Of a stretch of 64,000 bases of DNA, positions 1 to 9,069 are shown piece by piece. The position numbers and the translations under genes are program-made. The DNA lies in NCBI GenBank assembly GCA_963751615.1, contig CAVVVG010000007.1, forward strand, positions 434,001-498,000. The letters run 5' to 3'. Position 1 is the stretch's first letter, and each line of letters opens with the position of its first letter. The notes beneath the pieces were generated by a model that saw nothing but the letters and a program-made list of their open reading frames with translations, ran no database searches and was not told where the DNA came from. This DNA is from Palsa-892 sp963751615. GTDB lineage: Bacteria > Pseudomonadota > Alphaproteobacteria > Rhizobiales > Xanthobacteraceae.

Positions 1-1
1 A

Positions 2-454
2 TATAACTTGGATCTAACATTAGTGGCTCATCAGATTTTTTCTCCGACTGAGCGAAAGGACTTGAGCGTTCTGTCGGGAAAAGATTGGACAGCGCGATTT
101 TTCGATTATTGGACGCTAAAAGAAGCGTATGCCAAGGCTCAAGGCCTAGGTCTGATGTTACCGTTGTGCGACATCGGTTTTGAACTCGAGCCGGACAATC
201 GGATCCGCGCAAATTACGTCTCCCCGGTCGATGATCCGTTAGCGTGGATCTTGTGGCGGGATCATCTGAAGTCTCAGCACGCTATCTCATTAGCAGTGAA
301 AAGAGACTTTGACGATGAATGCGAGATAATCCACCGATCGGTCAAATTTGATGGGGCGAGAATTATTCCTGAGGTCCAAGCGCGCCGTATCGAACTCAGC
401 AGACAGCAAATGACCCAATCGCCAAGGCGGATCAAGCATGACGAACCCGTTTGA
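2..454 (+). CDS. Sfp-type 4'-phosphopantetheinyl transferase, C-terminal part (5' end outside window)
   Basis: This is the C-terminal part of an enzyme that moves the phosphopantetheine arm of CoA onto a carrier-protein serine. The frame is open at the window edge, so the true start lies upstream; the TTG at 8 is not a convincing start. The family signature WTLKEAYAKAQGLGL is present, and its Glu is the conserved Mg-binding/catalytic residue; the upstream Asp/Glu metal ligands would lie outside the window. The stop overlaps the next gene, an MbtH homologue, by 17 bases. That coupling points to activation of nonribosomal peptide synthetase carrier domains (siderophore or peptide) rather than of fatty acid synthase, which is inference. 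About 40 residues follow the usual core and look unconserved. Confidence 0.85.
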   Translation, partial: YNLDLTLVAHQIFSPTERKDLSVLSGKDWTARFFDYWTLKEAYAKAQGLGLMLPLCDIGFELEPDNRIRANYVSPVDDPLAWILWRDHLKSQHAISLAVKRDFDDECEIIHRSVKFDGARIIPEVQARRIELSRQQMTQSPRRIKHDEPV

Positions 455-656
455 AGATGAAGATGGTAGCTACTATGCGCTTGTCAACAAAGAGGGACAG
501 TATTCGCTGTGGCCAACTTTTGCGGCTATTCCAAAAGGATGGATTGCTGTTTATGGATCGGACAGTCGGGCCGCTTGCTTGAAATTCATAGAGCAGCACT
601 GGACAGACATGCGGCCCAACAGCCTAGCGCTCACCAGAAAACATGACCGGCCGTAA
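438..656 (+). CDS. MbtH-like NRPS accessory protein
   Basis: A 72-residue MbtH-family protein. Members of this family bind NRPS adenylation domains and help them fold and activate amino acids. The start MTNPFEDEDGSYYALVN, the central SLWPTF and the later IEQHWTDMRP match the family core, including conserved Trp residues. Length is normal. The ATG lies inside the end of the phosphopantetheinyl transferase gene, so the two are translationally coupled. No NRPS module is visible in the window; it should lie upstream of base 1. It is the last gene of that unit on this strand, because the next gene is on the opposite strand. Confidence 0.93.
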   Translation: MTNPFEDEDGSYYALVNKEGQYSLWPTFAAIPKGWIAVYGSDSRAACLKFIEQHWTDMRPNSLALTRKHDRP

Positions 657-775
657 ATTTCAATTCGAATTTGAGCGCACATGTTTGGAGATGTATCAGG
701 CGCCTCGGTCGGCATTTGGTAGCATCAATCAAAAGAACAGCACGGATCCCATCATTTACTCGATGGCGCATTACG

Positions 776-1301
776 TCAGGTCATCTTAATGGGGATCGCA
801 CCCAAATAGTCGCGCTTGCCGATGTCAACGCCGCAATGGCGCAGAATTGCGTATGCGGCTGTGAGATGGAAATAAAAGTTTGGCAACACAAAATGATTGA
901 GGTAATCGTCGCCCTTCATATGGCCCTTGTTGGTCGGGCCGAGCGGGAATGTGATCTCACGATCGGCCGAGGCATCGATCTTCCTCGAGTTCGAGCGTTT
1001 TCAGATAGGCCACGGTTTTTGAGATGCGCGCCTTGAGTTGATCGATCGTCGTCTCATTGTCTACATCGGGCGGTGCTTCGACGCCTGCGAGGCGCGCGGC
1101 GCCTTTCTTGGCCTGATCTGCAGCAACCTGCACCTGACGAACAAGCCCAAACATGTCGGGAGACAGTCGCGAATTAAGCAGCACTGCCGGGTCAATTTTT
1201 TTGGCTACTGCATGAGCTTCGGCCTTGTCGAGAACGGCCGAAAGCGCATTGAGGCCGATCTCAAAAACCGGGACAGAAGCTCGAGACATTGAGAGCGACA
1301 T
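776..1301 (-). pseudogene. DUF1993 family protein, frameshifted
   Basis: The first frame starts MSLSMSRASVPVFEIGLNAL at 1301 and runs as a clear DUF1993 protein to about residue 100. Near bases 985-996 the family match jumps to another frame, which continues KIDASADREITFPLG, then HMKGDDYLNHFVLP and HCGVDIGKRDYLG, and stops at 776-778. The total span of 526 bases is one more than a multiple of three, consistent with one inserted base in an otherwise full-length gene of about 175 codons. DUF1993 proteins are small, mostly helical, and have no assigned function. As read, translation would stop at 957 with a nonsense tail. A sequencing error is possible. Confidence 0.85.
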
Positions 1302-1507
1302 GGGATGGATCCTTGCGTAAGTGAATTAGGCGTAGCTATTGCGAGCGAGTGAAAGATGCATACAAGTGCTGAATGTATTCCATAATTTTTCATTCTGCGA
1401 TTGCGATTCCCGTACTTTTAACTCGCACGAGACTCTAATTACCGAGGATCGCAGGCTCTACCAGCTTTCAATGAAAAAACATGCAAAGAGTTTGATCAAT
1501 CGTTGTG

Positions 1508-2449
1508 CTAGAAACGCATGCTAAGACCAATAATTGGTCCGTATTGCAGCATGTTGAATCCATATTGCGTCAGCCCAGAGCCCTGTGTGTAGTTCACATA
1601 GAGCGCCTTATATCCGATCATTCCCGACCACACGGTGTTTTTCGTTACAGCGAAATCCCAATTGTAGGCGCCCAACAACTGCCAGGAGAATTTGCTACCA
1701 ACACCGAAGCCGCCGACATCCCCGCTCAATACCAACTCCTTTCCTGGTGCGAACTGGTGTCGGATTCGCAACCCTACAAGCGGATCGACCCAAGATACAT
1801 CTCCAGACGCGGCAATTGCTCGCCCATTGACGATCTTAATATCACCGACATTGAAAGTGCCCGTAAGACTTAAATCTGACTCCACCTGCTGCCACCATAT
1901 GCGCGCGCCCCCGAATACGTCGATCGCGGTATAACTTCCCAACTTATCGAAACCTCCGGGTCCCACACCCGATCCCCATTTTGCGACTTCGAGAGCTGCC
2001 GCCACTTCTGCCATCAACATTTGAAATTTTACGCCGAGTGAAGCGCCCAACGCCCCACCGATTTGGTCCGTGCCACGGGATCGTGCAACAGAACCGGACA
2101 CTGCAATCATCTCGTAGTAAAGATCGGTAAAAAGAGATATACGGCCATTGCGAGCTTCAAAATATGTCCCAAGCGCGAAAAGATCCTTGGGAATTCTCGC
2201 GTGTTCAATAATATCGATAAGGTCATTGAGGTCCACATGGACATCAGTCGACCGCCCCTTAACCGTTGAAACACCGTTAAGACTCGTTAGCCATTCGTAC
2301 AGAGTGAGACGATAGGACCAGCTATTTGCAATCGGGTCCGGGTCGGACGATGCTTTGTAGATTGGTGCTTTCATCGGAAGATCAGCCGCAAGAGCCGACG
2401 CGCCACAGCAAGCAGCCATTACAATGCCCACAGCGAGAAGTTTTTTCAC
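1508..2449 (-). CDS. outer-membrane beta-barrel protein
   Basis: A 313-residue exported protein. A signal peptide (KKLLAVGIVMAACCGASALA) is followed by the mature start ADLPMKAP, typical of porin-like outer-membrane proteins of Bradyrhizobium relatives. The rest alternates hydrophobic and polar residues as in beta-strands and ends in Phe (GLSMRF), the C-terminal signal for BAM-dependent insertion. I chose the GTG at 2449 because GGAGG lies five bases before it; an ATG five codons upstream at 2464 would place the Shine-Dalgarno inside the coding sequence. The specific function is unknown: a whole-barrel protein without a recognised plug or enzymatic motif. It stands alone, with divergent or unrelated neighbours. 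Confidence 0.75.
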   Translation of the reverse strand: MKKLLAVGIVMAACCGASALAADLPMKAPIYKASSDPDPIANSWSYRLTLYEWLTSLNGVSTVKGRSTDVHVDLNDLIDIIEHARIPKDLFALGTYFEARNGRISLFTDLYYEMIAVSGSVARSRGTDQIGGALGASLGVKFQMLMAEVAAALEVAKWGSGVGPGGFDKLGSYTAIDVFGGARIWWQQVESDLSLTGTFNVGDIKIVNGRAIAASGDVSWVDPLVGLRIRHQFAPGKELVLSGDVGGFGVGSKFSWQLLGAYNWDFAVTKNTVWSGMIGYKALYVNYTQGSGLTQYGFNMLQYGPIIGLSMRF

Positions 2450-2672
2450 TTGAGCCTCCGGCACGAAAAAACCTGGGTCAAGGATACTGGGTCAACACTT
2501 GTCTGAATAGACTTGTATCCAGAAACATTCGTTTTTTCGATACTGTAGCATGTTAGCAACATGCTACTAAAAGAGACGTCGCGTGTGGTCAGGAACCCCG
2601 CTTGTGGGCAAAAACGCAATGCTGCCTCGTGAACATTGAACCGATGAAGCAAGTGAACCCGCGATCTGCTTC

Positions 2673-3089
2673 TTACCAATTCCTGCCGTAGTAGAAGAAC
2701 CCGTAGGGATACGCATACGGATATCCATAGGACGGATAATAGAATACGTAGGGTTGGTTGAGGTATCCGGAGGGCTGGTAGTAGGGCCGATAACGTTGGA
2801 AGTCAGGCCCGTAGCCGACCCGCGCACACTTGCGCTTCCCGTATTCTTTGATGATCACGATACAGTCGTAGTAAGGCGCATTCCCGTAATTCGGCGAACC
2901 GCAGAAACGCTTTCGATTTCCTTGGGAATTATAACCCCAGTAACAGTGGACTTTCACAAAGTCCGACTCGACGGTCGGAACAAGGCTCGGGCTTACCTGC
3001 AATACAGCAGCCTCTGCCGGTATCGGTAAGATTACTGTTAGGCAAAGCCACCCTGCTGCGATGGTCGCAAAAGCAAATTTATTGACCAT
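2673..3089 (-). CDS. small secreted Tyr/Pro-rich protein
   Basis: A protein of 138 residues starting MVNKFAFATIAAGWLCL. A cleavable signal peptide probably ends at PAEA. The mature part carries four Cys in a CYWGYN...FCGSPNYG...YDCIVII...KCARVG arrangement, which could form two disulfides, and a very Tyr-rich tail (YYPSYGYPYAYPYGFFYYG). The start at 3089 is preceded by AGGGAGA; an upstream in-frame ATG at 3143 has no such site. I do not recognise a named family. Similar Tyr-rich small exported proteins occur in rhizobial genomes with unknown roles, possibly at the cell envelope. Function is not assigned. Confidence 0.6.
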   Translation of the reverse strand: MVNKFAFATIAAGWLCLTVILPIPAEAAVLQVSPSLVPTVESDFVKVHCYWGYNSQGNRKRFCGSPNYGNAPYYDCIVIIKEYGKRKCARVGYGPDFQRYRPYYQPSGYLNQPYVFYYPSYGYPYAYPYGFFYYGRNW

Positions 3090-3203
3090 TGAGCATTCTC
3101 CCTTGTTGCTATCGCGTGGCTGCATGTTGCACCTCCCGGTCAATATCAGATCGTGATGAAGAATTTTCGGTCAATTTGGTAAAAAGCTGATCCATAATTT
3201 CTT

Positions 3204-4007
3204 TCAATTTCCCAGCACACTTTTAAGATTTTTCCATGCCGCATCTTTCAACTGGATCAATGGCGGTGGCGCGAAAACCGCAGGCGGTCGTTCTTGCTTT
3301 TGTCCAGCCGTCACAAGCTGCACGATCCAGATTTCCCCATCCGTGTAATAGCGATCGCCTTCTCCATTGCGGCCATTTAGCGTCGGCCCAACTCCAGAAA
3401 TCTGATAGACCGTTTTAGCCATTCCAGCGCGCTCTAAGTCATCTACCAAAAAACTGCGCTCAGCGTCGATGTCTGGAGCAGTGTGATGCGTTACTTGGCC
3501 TGTATATTTGCTCAAGCCGACACTCTGATCGAAAGTCGCAGCACCGAGCCAGACTGGTCGGCCGTCCGCACCCTCTTTCAAAACTTCCCAGAACCGCACG
3601 TGATGACGCCGGTCGGCGCTTGAGCCGTCGGGCCGCTCAAATGCCAGGTCCTCCTTACGGCCGTCATAGTAAAGATTGCTCACCGGCGCGCCGGGATCTG
3701 GCCTGTCGAGCAACACGCTTCCAATGATCTCAATGCTGGATTTCAGAGTGATGGGATCGGCTGGATACCATCCTGCTCCACTCATCGCGCGAATGACGTC
3801 TTGGTGGGTTCCGACAAGGCCGACATTTAGCGCGTCACCCGCGATGCCCTGTTTGGTCCGCGTGACTGCTGATCGTCCAGCGAGTGAAGGTTGATGCTCA
3901 TGGTGAGCCCACATCGCGGGCAGCACGACATAAGCGCTTAGCACGTATGCAAACACAAGGACACCAACCGTAATAAGGAAGCCCTTAAATCGGAGACCGC
4001 GCTTCAT
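3204..4007 (-). CDS. LssY C-terminal domain membrane-anchored protein
   Basis: A 267-residue protein with one N-terminal membrane anchor (about residues 9-32) and a periplasmic domain. The segments LNVGLVGTHQDVIRAM, GWYPADPITLKSS, APVSNLYYDGRKEDLAFERP, RRHHVRFWEVL and DIDAERSFLVDDLERAGM match the LssY_C domain, which is known as the C-terminal part of LssY proteins linked to type I secretion loci and also as a stand-alone domain. Its biochemical role is not established. No secretion genes are adjacent, so this is a stand-alone copy. The start codon has only a weak ribosome-binding site, but the membrane anchor begins immediately after it. Confidence 0.75.
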   Translation of the reverse strand: MKRGLRFKGFLITVGVLVFAYVLSAYVVLPAMWAHHEHQPSLAGRSAVTRTKQGIAGDALNVGLVGTHQDVIRAMSGAGWYPADPITLKSSIEIIGSVLLDRPDPGAPVSNLYYDGRKEDLAFERPDGSSADRRHHVRFWEVLKEGADGRPVWLGAATFDQSVGLSKYTGQVTHHTAPDIDAERSFLVDDLERAGMAKTVYQISGVGPTLNGRNGEGDRYYTDGEIWIVQLVTAGQKQERPPAVFAPPPLIQLKDAAWKNLKSVLGN

Positions 4008-4070
4008 GGATAATCGAGATCCAGTTTGCTGAAGTTATTGTACTATGCGGGCTGGTCAAAAGCAGATATT

Positions 4071-4162
4071 AAGGCCTCTAACCTTGATGTCTGCATTACC
4101 CGCCGAAAGCGGACATTAATCGGTGAGCCGCACATGTCCGCTTTGTGCCGAAAGCGGACATT
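4071..4162 (+). repeat. intergenic palindromic repeat, copy 1 (left of the cyclase gene)
   Basis: About 92 bases, repeated in the same orientation at 6129-6219 with roughly 80 percent match by eye. It contains the inverted pair ATGTCCGCTTT and AAAGCGGACAT, so RNA from it can fold into a hairpin, and a second AAGCGGACAT motif upstream. The two copies bracket the adenylate cyclase gene. It resembles dispersed intergenic repeats of Bradyrhizobium-type genomes, but I cannot confirm its family here. Confidence 0.7.
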
Positions 4163-4206
4163 CGCACGCCGAGCAACTTTGCCGTTTGAATTTTCAAACC
4201 TTGGGT

Positions 4207-5976
4207 CTATTCCAGCCCGGCCTTACGTGCCCCTTCTATGTAATGGGCCATCGGTCCAGGCGGATAGCTAACGTTTTGTTTGATCCACGCGATCGATACT
4301 TCGGGCTGTATCTCCTTCATTCGTGCCAACGCCGCACGCGCCTCGTCGATCCGGCCCGCCTGTGCCAAGCTCGCGACGTAAATTCGATGCCCCCCTAAAA
4401 TTTCGTAACGCTGTTGCAATGCTTTTCGCGCGAAGCCAACCGCTTCGTTGTAGCGGCCCGCGAGGTAATGAGCGACAGCCAAACCCACGTTGAATGCAGC
4501 ATTTTGCGGATCATGCGGGCTCATACGCATCGCTTCTTCGATACGAGGAATCGCTTGGTCCGATTGGCCAGCCACTGCGAGCGCCCAACCCAGATAACCA
4601 TGGGCGGCGGCGAAATTCGGATTCAGCTCGATTGCGCGCTCGTATTCCTCCACCGCCTCTTCGGTGCGAGCCGTTAAGAAGGCCGCGAAGCCAAGTGCGA
4701 GATGCGCCCACGGGTCGCTATCGTCGAGGCGCGCCGCGCGGGTGGCCAGACTAGCCGCCTCCTTTATTTGTGGCTCTCTGAATACGAGATAACCGGACCA
4801 AAGTAACATGAAGGCCAGCATGCTATGGGCCGGCGCGTAATCGGGATAGCGCTCAACGGCCCGCTTGAGCAATGCTATCGCCGCTTCGCTATCAGCTTTG
4901 GTCACGCGCCAGAACTGGGAGTTCGCCTGCATCACCATATCCCAGGCGCTGATATCCTCTGGAGAGCGGTTTTGCGACCGCATGCTTTCGGCCTCGAGTA
5001 ACTTGGGCTCGATTGCGGCCACCACTTTTTTCGTAATCTCATCCTGCAGCGCGAAGATGTCGGTCAGATCGCCGTCGTATCGGTCGGCCCAAATGTGATT
5101 GCCGGTCGCCGCGTCAATGAGCTGAGCGGTGATACGCACGCGATTGCCACCTTTGCGGACACTGCCTTCCAGCACGTAGCGAACGCCGAGCTCACGTGCG
5201 ACGCGCTTCACGTCAACGGCCTTTCCTTTGTAGACGAACGATGAATTGCGCGCGATGATGAAAAACCAACGCAGCTTCGACAGCCCGGTGATGATGTCCT
5301 CGGAAATGCCGTCGGCAAAGTACTCCTGCTCCGGGTCACCGCTCATGTTGGCGAATGGCAATACGGCGATTGAGGGCCGGTTGGAACTTGTAGGTTCAGA
5401 TTTCGAGTCTGCTGCGGCAGGTTGGGTCGCGACTAATGGGGCGGCATCGGCGAGGGAGACGCGGTGGACACCGATTGGCCGCGCGATGTTTTTGACCGCT
5501 TGCTCGCCCATGTCATCGAAACCAAAATTGAGCTTATCGCGCACCTGATCGTGCACGACACTTGAAACCATAATACCGCCTGGATCGGCCAGCGCCTCCA
5601 GCCGGGCCGCAACGTTGACGCCGTCACCAAAGATGTCATCTCCGTCGATTATGATATCGCCGACGTTAATGCCGAGGCGGAATTCGATGCGCTTGTCCGC
5701 TGGAACATTGGCATTGCGCTCGACCATACCGCGCTGAATGTCCACGGCGCAGCGCACGGCATCGACCACACTGACGAATTCCACCAGCATTCCGTCGCCG
5801 GTCGTCTTGACGATCCGGCCCCGGTGTTCGGTGATCTTGGGATCGACCAGTTCCTTGCGATGCGCTTTGAGCTGGCGGAGCGTGCCTTCCTCATCGACGC
5901 CCATCAGCCGGCTGTAACCGGCAATGTCGCCTGCCCATATCGCAGCCAGTCTGCGGTCGACACGGTCTTCCGGCAT
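4207..5976 (-). CDS. class III adenylate/guanylate cyclase with TolB-like and TPR domains
   Basis: A 589-residue soluble signalling protein. Residues about 8-180 form a class III cyclase catalytic domain: WAGDIAGYSRLM holds the first metal-binding Asp, KTTGDGMLVEF and GINVGDIIIDGDDIFGDGVN follow, with NVAARLEALA as the transition-state region. Residues about 205-330 (PSIAVLPFANMSGDPEQEYF, then LRWFFIIARNSSF and YVLEGSVRKGGNRVRITAQL) match the TolB amino-terminal-like domain common in these proteins. Residues about 345-589 are TPR-like helices, including NPNFAAAHGYLGWALA. The family makes cAMP from ATP; the TPR part probably senses a partner. Alphaproteobacteria typically carry many paralogues. 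The gene stands alone between two repeat copies; its activator is unknown. Confidence 0.92.
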   Translation of the reverse strand: MPEDRVDRRLAAIWAGDIAGYSRLMGVDEEGTLRQLKAHRKELVDPKITEHRGRIVKTTGDGMLVEFVSVVDAVRCAVDIQRGMVERNANVPADKRIEFRLGINVGDIIIDGDDIFGDGVNVAARLEALADPGGIMVSSVVHDQVRDKLNFGFDDMGEQAVKNIARPIGVHRVSLADAAPLVATQPAAADSKSEPTSSNRPSIAVLPFANMSGDPEQEYFADGISEDIITGLSKLRWFFIIARNSSFVYKGKAVDVKRVARELGVRYVLEGSVRKGGNRVRITAQLIDAATGNHIWADRYDGDLTDIFALQDEITKKVVAAIEPKLLEAESMRSQNRSPEDISAWDMVMQANSQFWRVTKADSEAAIALLKRAVERYPDYAPAHSMLAFMLLWSGYLVFREPQIKEAASLATRAARLDDSDPWAHLALGFAAFLTARTEEAVEEYERAIELNPNFAAAHGYLGWALAVAGQSDQAIPRIEEAMRMSPHDPQNAAFNVGLAVAHYLAGRYNEAVGFARKALQQRYEILGGHRIYVASLAQAGRIDEARAALARMKEIQPEVSIAWIKQNVSYPPGPMAHYIEGARKAGLE

Positions 5977-6128
5977 GTATCGCCCCCGGGAACCGACAAT
6001 TGCTAAAAGGTAGCATGTAGGTTCCTCGAACGTTAGTGGGCGATCGATATTGCAATTTCGGCAAAACTGCTCGCCCTTCGCGACAAGGTGATCGAGTAGA
6101 TAACCGTTGCATGTGCGCAGCTAACGTG

Positions 6129-6219
6129 AAGGCCTTTAATCTTGATGTCCGCTTTACCCCAGAAAGAGGACATCGATCGGTAAGCCTCGCATGTCCGCTT
6201 TGTGCCACAAGCAGACATT
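6129..6219 (+). repeat. intergenic palindromic repeat, copy 2 (right of the cyclase gene)
   Basis: Second copy of the repeat at 4071-4162, same orientation. Shared landmarks in order are AAGGCCT, CTTGATGT, GGACAT, GATCGGTAAGCC-like, CATGTCCGCTTTGTGCC and CAGACATT. This copy has lost part of its palindrome, because the right arm reads CAAGCAGACATT. It lies between the cyclase start and the terminator at 6263. Confidence 0.68.
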
Positions 6220-6262
6220 CCGATTGAATAAACTCTCCATCTGCGCTCGTAAGTTCTTTCAA

Positions 6263-6294
6263 CAAAAAACCCAGGCGCGAGGCCGGGGCTTTGT
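6263..6294 (-). terminator. rho-independent terminator for the PLA2-like gene
   Basis: Read on the minus strand, AAAGCCCCGGC and GCCTGGGTTTT pair as an 11-base stem with one mismatch around the loop CTCGC, followed by a run of T. It lies about 90 bases after the end of the 6386-8489 gene and is oriented to end its transcript. Confidence 0.7.
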
Positions 6295-6385
6295 ATTTGA
6301 GACATTAGACGGCGATCTGCCCGGCGGCAGCCGGATGCCGTAGCGTTTTACAATCGAAACGACGTTGCCTTCGCTCCCCGCGAGG

Positions 6386-8489
6386 TTATTTTGCTATCTG
6401 CTGCGCATCTTTCAGTGGCTGGCATACGATTGTCCTGTTACTTCGGGCGCCGTGAGCTATGTCGTTCTTAGGAACGAACGAAGAAACTGGAAATTGCCCC
6501 TCGCTATTGGTGGGTTCTAAGACAATTGGTTTATCGGGAAAACAAGTATCAATTATTGCTAGATTAACGTCCTGTTTGCTGAATTGCCCGACAATGAGCT
6601 GACCTCCCTGAGTAAATGACGAGACCGTGGCGCGTTCATCCTTCTGGTCGCGCTTCACCCTGAGGCACGGCCACACCCTATCAGGTTTTGTAATCTGATA
6701 TTGGATTTCGCATTGAGCCCCGCGAACATACTTCCATTTCGGTAAATTATTGTTCTCTTCTTTTTTATTGAACACGAGAAATTCGTAATGAAGTTTATCG
6801 ACAAGCGTTTGGGACGTGCTTTCGTCGACAACGGCATCGCTCCTGGACAATACAATTTGAGTTTCTGATTTTCGATCTTCGCCCGTATTTTCCACAACGA
6901 GTGGAGGGCGACGTGCCCAAGAGCGGCTGAGATGGGTGCTATCTAAAACGTTACCCAGTTCTAAAACGATCCTCTTAGGTTTCGTGTCATTTTTATCCGA
7001 GATAGGGTCGATTTCATAAAACTCTAGTCTACCGTGGATCGAAATCATGCTTATTAATTTCAGATCATTCTTGTCTTTTGTAATCGGCAGAAGGGGATCG
7101 TAATCGTCGCTCAAATGGAAACTCTCGTTGTATAGTAATTCGATTCTATTTGAAGGTTCCGGCGAAGGCTGATCCGGTGGCAAATCAAATACTATCAACC
7201 TTGTGCTCGCAGTCTTCTCGTATCGCGAGTCATCAGAAAGACTTCGAGACACCAAGACAGTCGTATCGCCTTTGATAATTGGAAAATTCTGAAAGGCTCC
7301 CAGTTCATTTTCTAGGTACTTCTTCCCAAAATGAAATAGAAGACAGGGAGGCTCGCCGTGCGAATATTCTTTTGCTTGCCCGTTATCCAATTCAGGACTG
7401 ATGCATAATCCCAATGGGTTATTTGCATCTGCAGTTGCTTGGGTCGTTATTCCAAATGCAACAATCGCGCTATTTGAGGGGGCGCCGGGTTGTTTTCTGG
7501 CTTCCGACACTGTGGGCTGGGGCGAAGAAGATACCAGGTCGACAGTCGTAACCCAAGTCTCAAGTTGGATGCGCTCCGACAACCTGAAAAATTTGGACGA
7601 GTATGCGTAAGAATTTTTTTGGGATCTCCTACGATAGCACATGTTTGAGTATTCAAGACTGATTGGCGGTTCAGCCATACGAAAGACTCGCTTCCGTCTC
7701 TATTCATTAAAACGTGGGGAGCAGAGATACTTCGATCTAATGGGAGCCAGACCAACCGTTCTTGATCAATGTCTGGCAGTTGATCGGGAGCTAATGATAT
7801 TTGGGCAGCTTGCAGTTCTTTTGAAGTAAACGCCTGGGGCAAACAGTTTCTGCAAATGACGTCACTCCAGAGCGCTTAATATCGAACGCAATAATCCAAT
7901 CCAGCGGCTCGTGGGCTTGATGTTCGGGATCTGCAGTTTTGAATGGGTTGGAAATTACTCTCGCTGCAGAGAAATGTTCCGACCTCTTTGGATTGGAGTC
8001 AAATTCAAAGTACGTGGACGTATTCCAACCCGCATATGATTTAAACCCACCATAGTTTACACCAGCCAAAACCTTCTTTCCTTCGAGTTGGCATCTTTCG
8101 AAGTCCACTTTCCGGCCAGCATAAAAGCACAGGCGAAACGCTTGCTCCTGAAGCATTTGATCACAGTCATTTTGCGAGTAGCCGTATGTGGCAAGACCAT
8201 GCCGATAGCAAAGATCGTGAAACACGCATGCCTGACGGAAACGTTGGCGAACCGGATATTGTTCTGATAGCGGCCCAGTAATTGGATCAAACAGGAAGTC
8301 TACACCCCAAGGCAAACTACAGTTCAACCCTTCGCCTCGGCCTCCGATAATACTTACGATACTTGAACTTGAGGGATACGATGTGACCGTTACCGGCATT
8401 TCACCGTCGAGCGGTTCGGCAACGTTCTTGTAAATGTGATCTACTGCAAAATCAACGATAGGTCGTGCAAAGACGATAGCAGTAAGCAA
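6386..8489 (-). pseudogene. phospholipase A2-like protein with large C-terminal region, broken by two frameshifts
   Basis: Three overlapping minus-strand frames fit end to end. The first (8489 to about 7840, from a TTG) has a hydrophobic N-terminus and the PLA2-type active site ACVFHDLCYRHGLATYGYSQ, with paired Cys and the His-Asp dyad. It would then end in a nonsense tail. Adding one base to the C4 run at 7836-7839 joins it smoothly to the second frame (QAFTSKELQAAQISLAPDQL). Adding one base to the A7 run (T at 7614-7620) joins that to the third frame, which runs 360 more residues to 6386 with no recognisable motif. The intact product would be about 700 residues. The region is visibly AT-richer than its neighbours, suggesting transfer. 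The N-terminal start is uncertain. A sequencing error in homopolymers is an alternative to real decay. Confidence 0.65.
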
Positions 8490-9069
8490 TACACCGAAAT
8501 ATAAATATCATAGTTAATATGGCCTGTCAGGTGATTGATCCGGCATGTTGCTCTCCGTCGAGTGCGATTTGAGTATAAGTTTGTATGACCATTCCGAGAA
8601 GTATTCTTCGAATTAACCGGCCCTTTGCAGATTTAAGCGCGATGCCTGGCTCCCCGTAAGTTGTGAGAGTGCTCGGCCTAACGGTTTGGATTCGAACCTG
8701 TCGCGAAAATCATCGATCTTTCTCGTCAGAGATTGATATTTTTCGCGTGACTGCTAGCGCTTAGAGACAAATTCCCTGCTCAACGAAACAGGGAATTAAC
8801 TAGGGTGAGCAGAGAATTCGGGTGTGATCGTGACGGCCATGAATAGCGACGTTCACATTCGGGGGTAAAGCAGATATTCTTCACCGCGGTTGCCATGTCA
8901 GCTTGGTGCAATTGGCGGAAATGTGATCAACGTCGGCATATAAAATGAGCTGCACTCCTCCGCGGCGAGAAATTTGAAGTCCGCGATCAATTCTAATTAG
9001 CTAATTGTTGTGAAAAGGAATTTTTGACGACCCGACAGACATTTTAGACAAGTAGTGAAGGTGGAAGAT
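8490..9069. other. gene-free stretch between the PLA2-like gene and the aldo/keto reductase
   Basis: No supportable gene here. It holds a partial copy of the dispersed repeat at about 8757-8824 and a GGATTCGAACCT string near 8690 that looks like a tRNA T-arm read on the minus strand but has no cloverleaf around it. The last 100 bases presumably contain the promoter of the following reductase; I see no clear consensus. Confidence 0.5.
8757..8824 (+). repeat. dispersed repeat, partial copy A (right half)
   Basis: Matches the right half of the repeat found at 20660, 23259, 25222 and 30691: TTAGAGACAAATTCCCTGC, then ACAGGGAATTA and AGAGAATTC at the same spacing. The left half with the AACCGGTCTCCG element is absent. 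Confidence 0.7.

Noticed and set aside
671..1036. A plus-strand open frame of 121 codons
   Set aside because: It is antisense to the DUF1993 gene, whose protein match is clear on the other strand in two frames.
8680..8712. GGATTCGAACCT string as a possible tRNA on the minus strand
   Set aside because: Only a T-arm-like string; no acceptor, D or anticodon stem can be paired around it.
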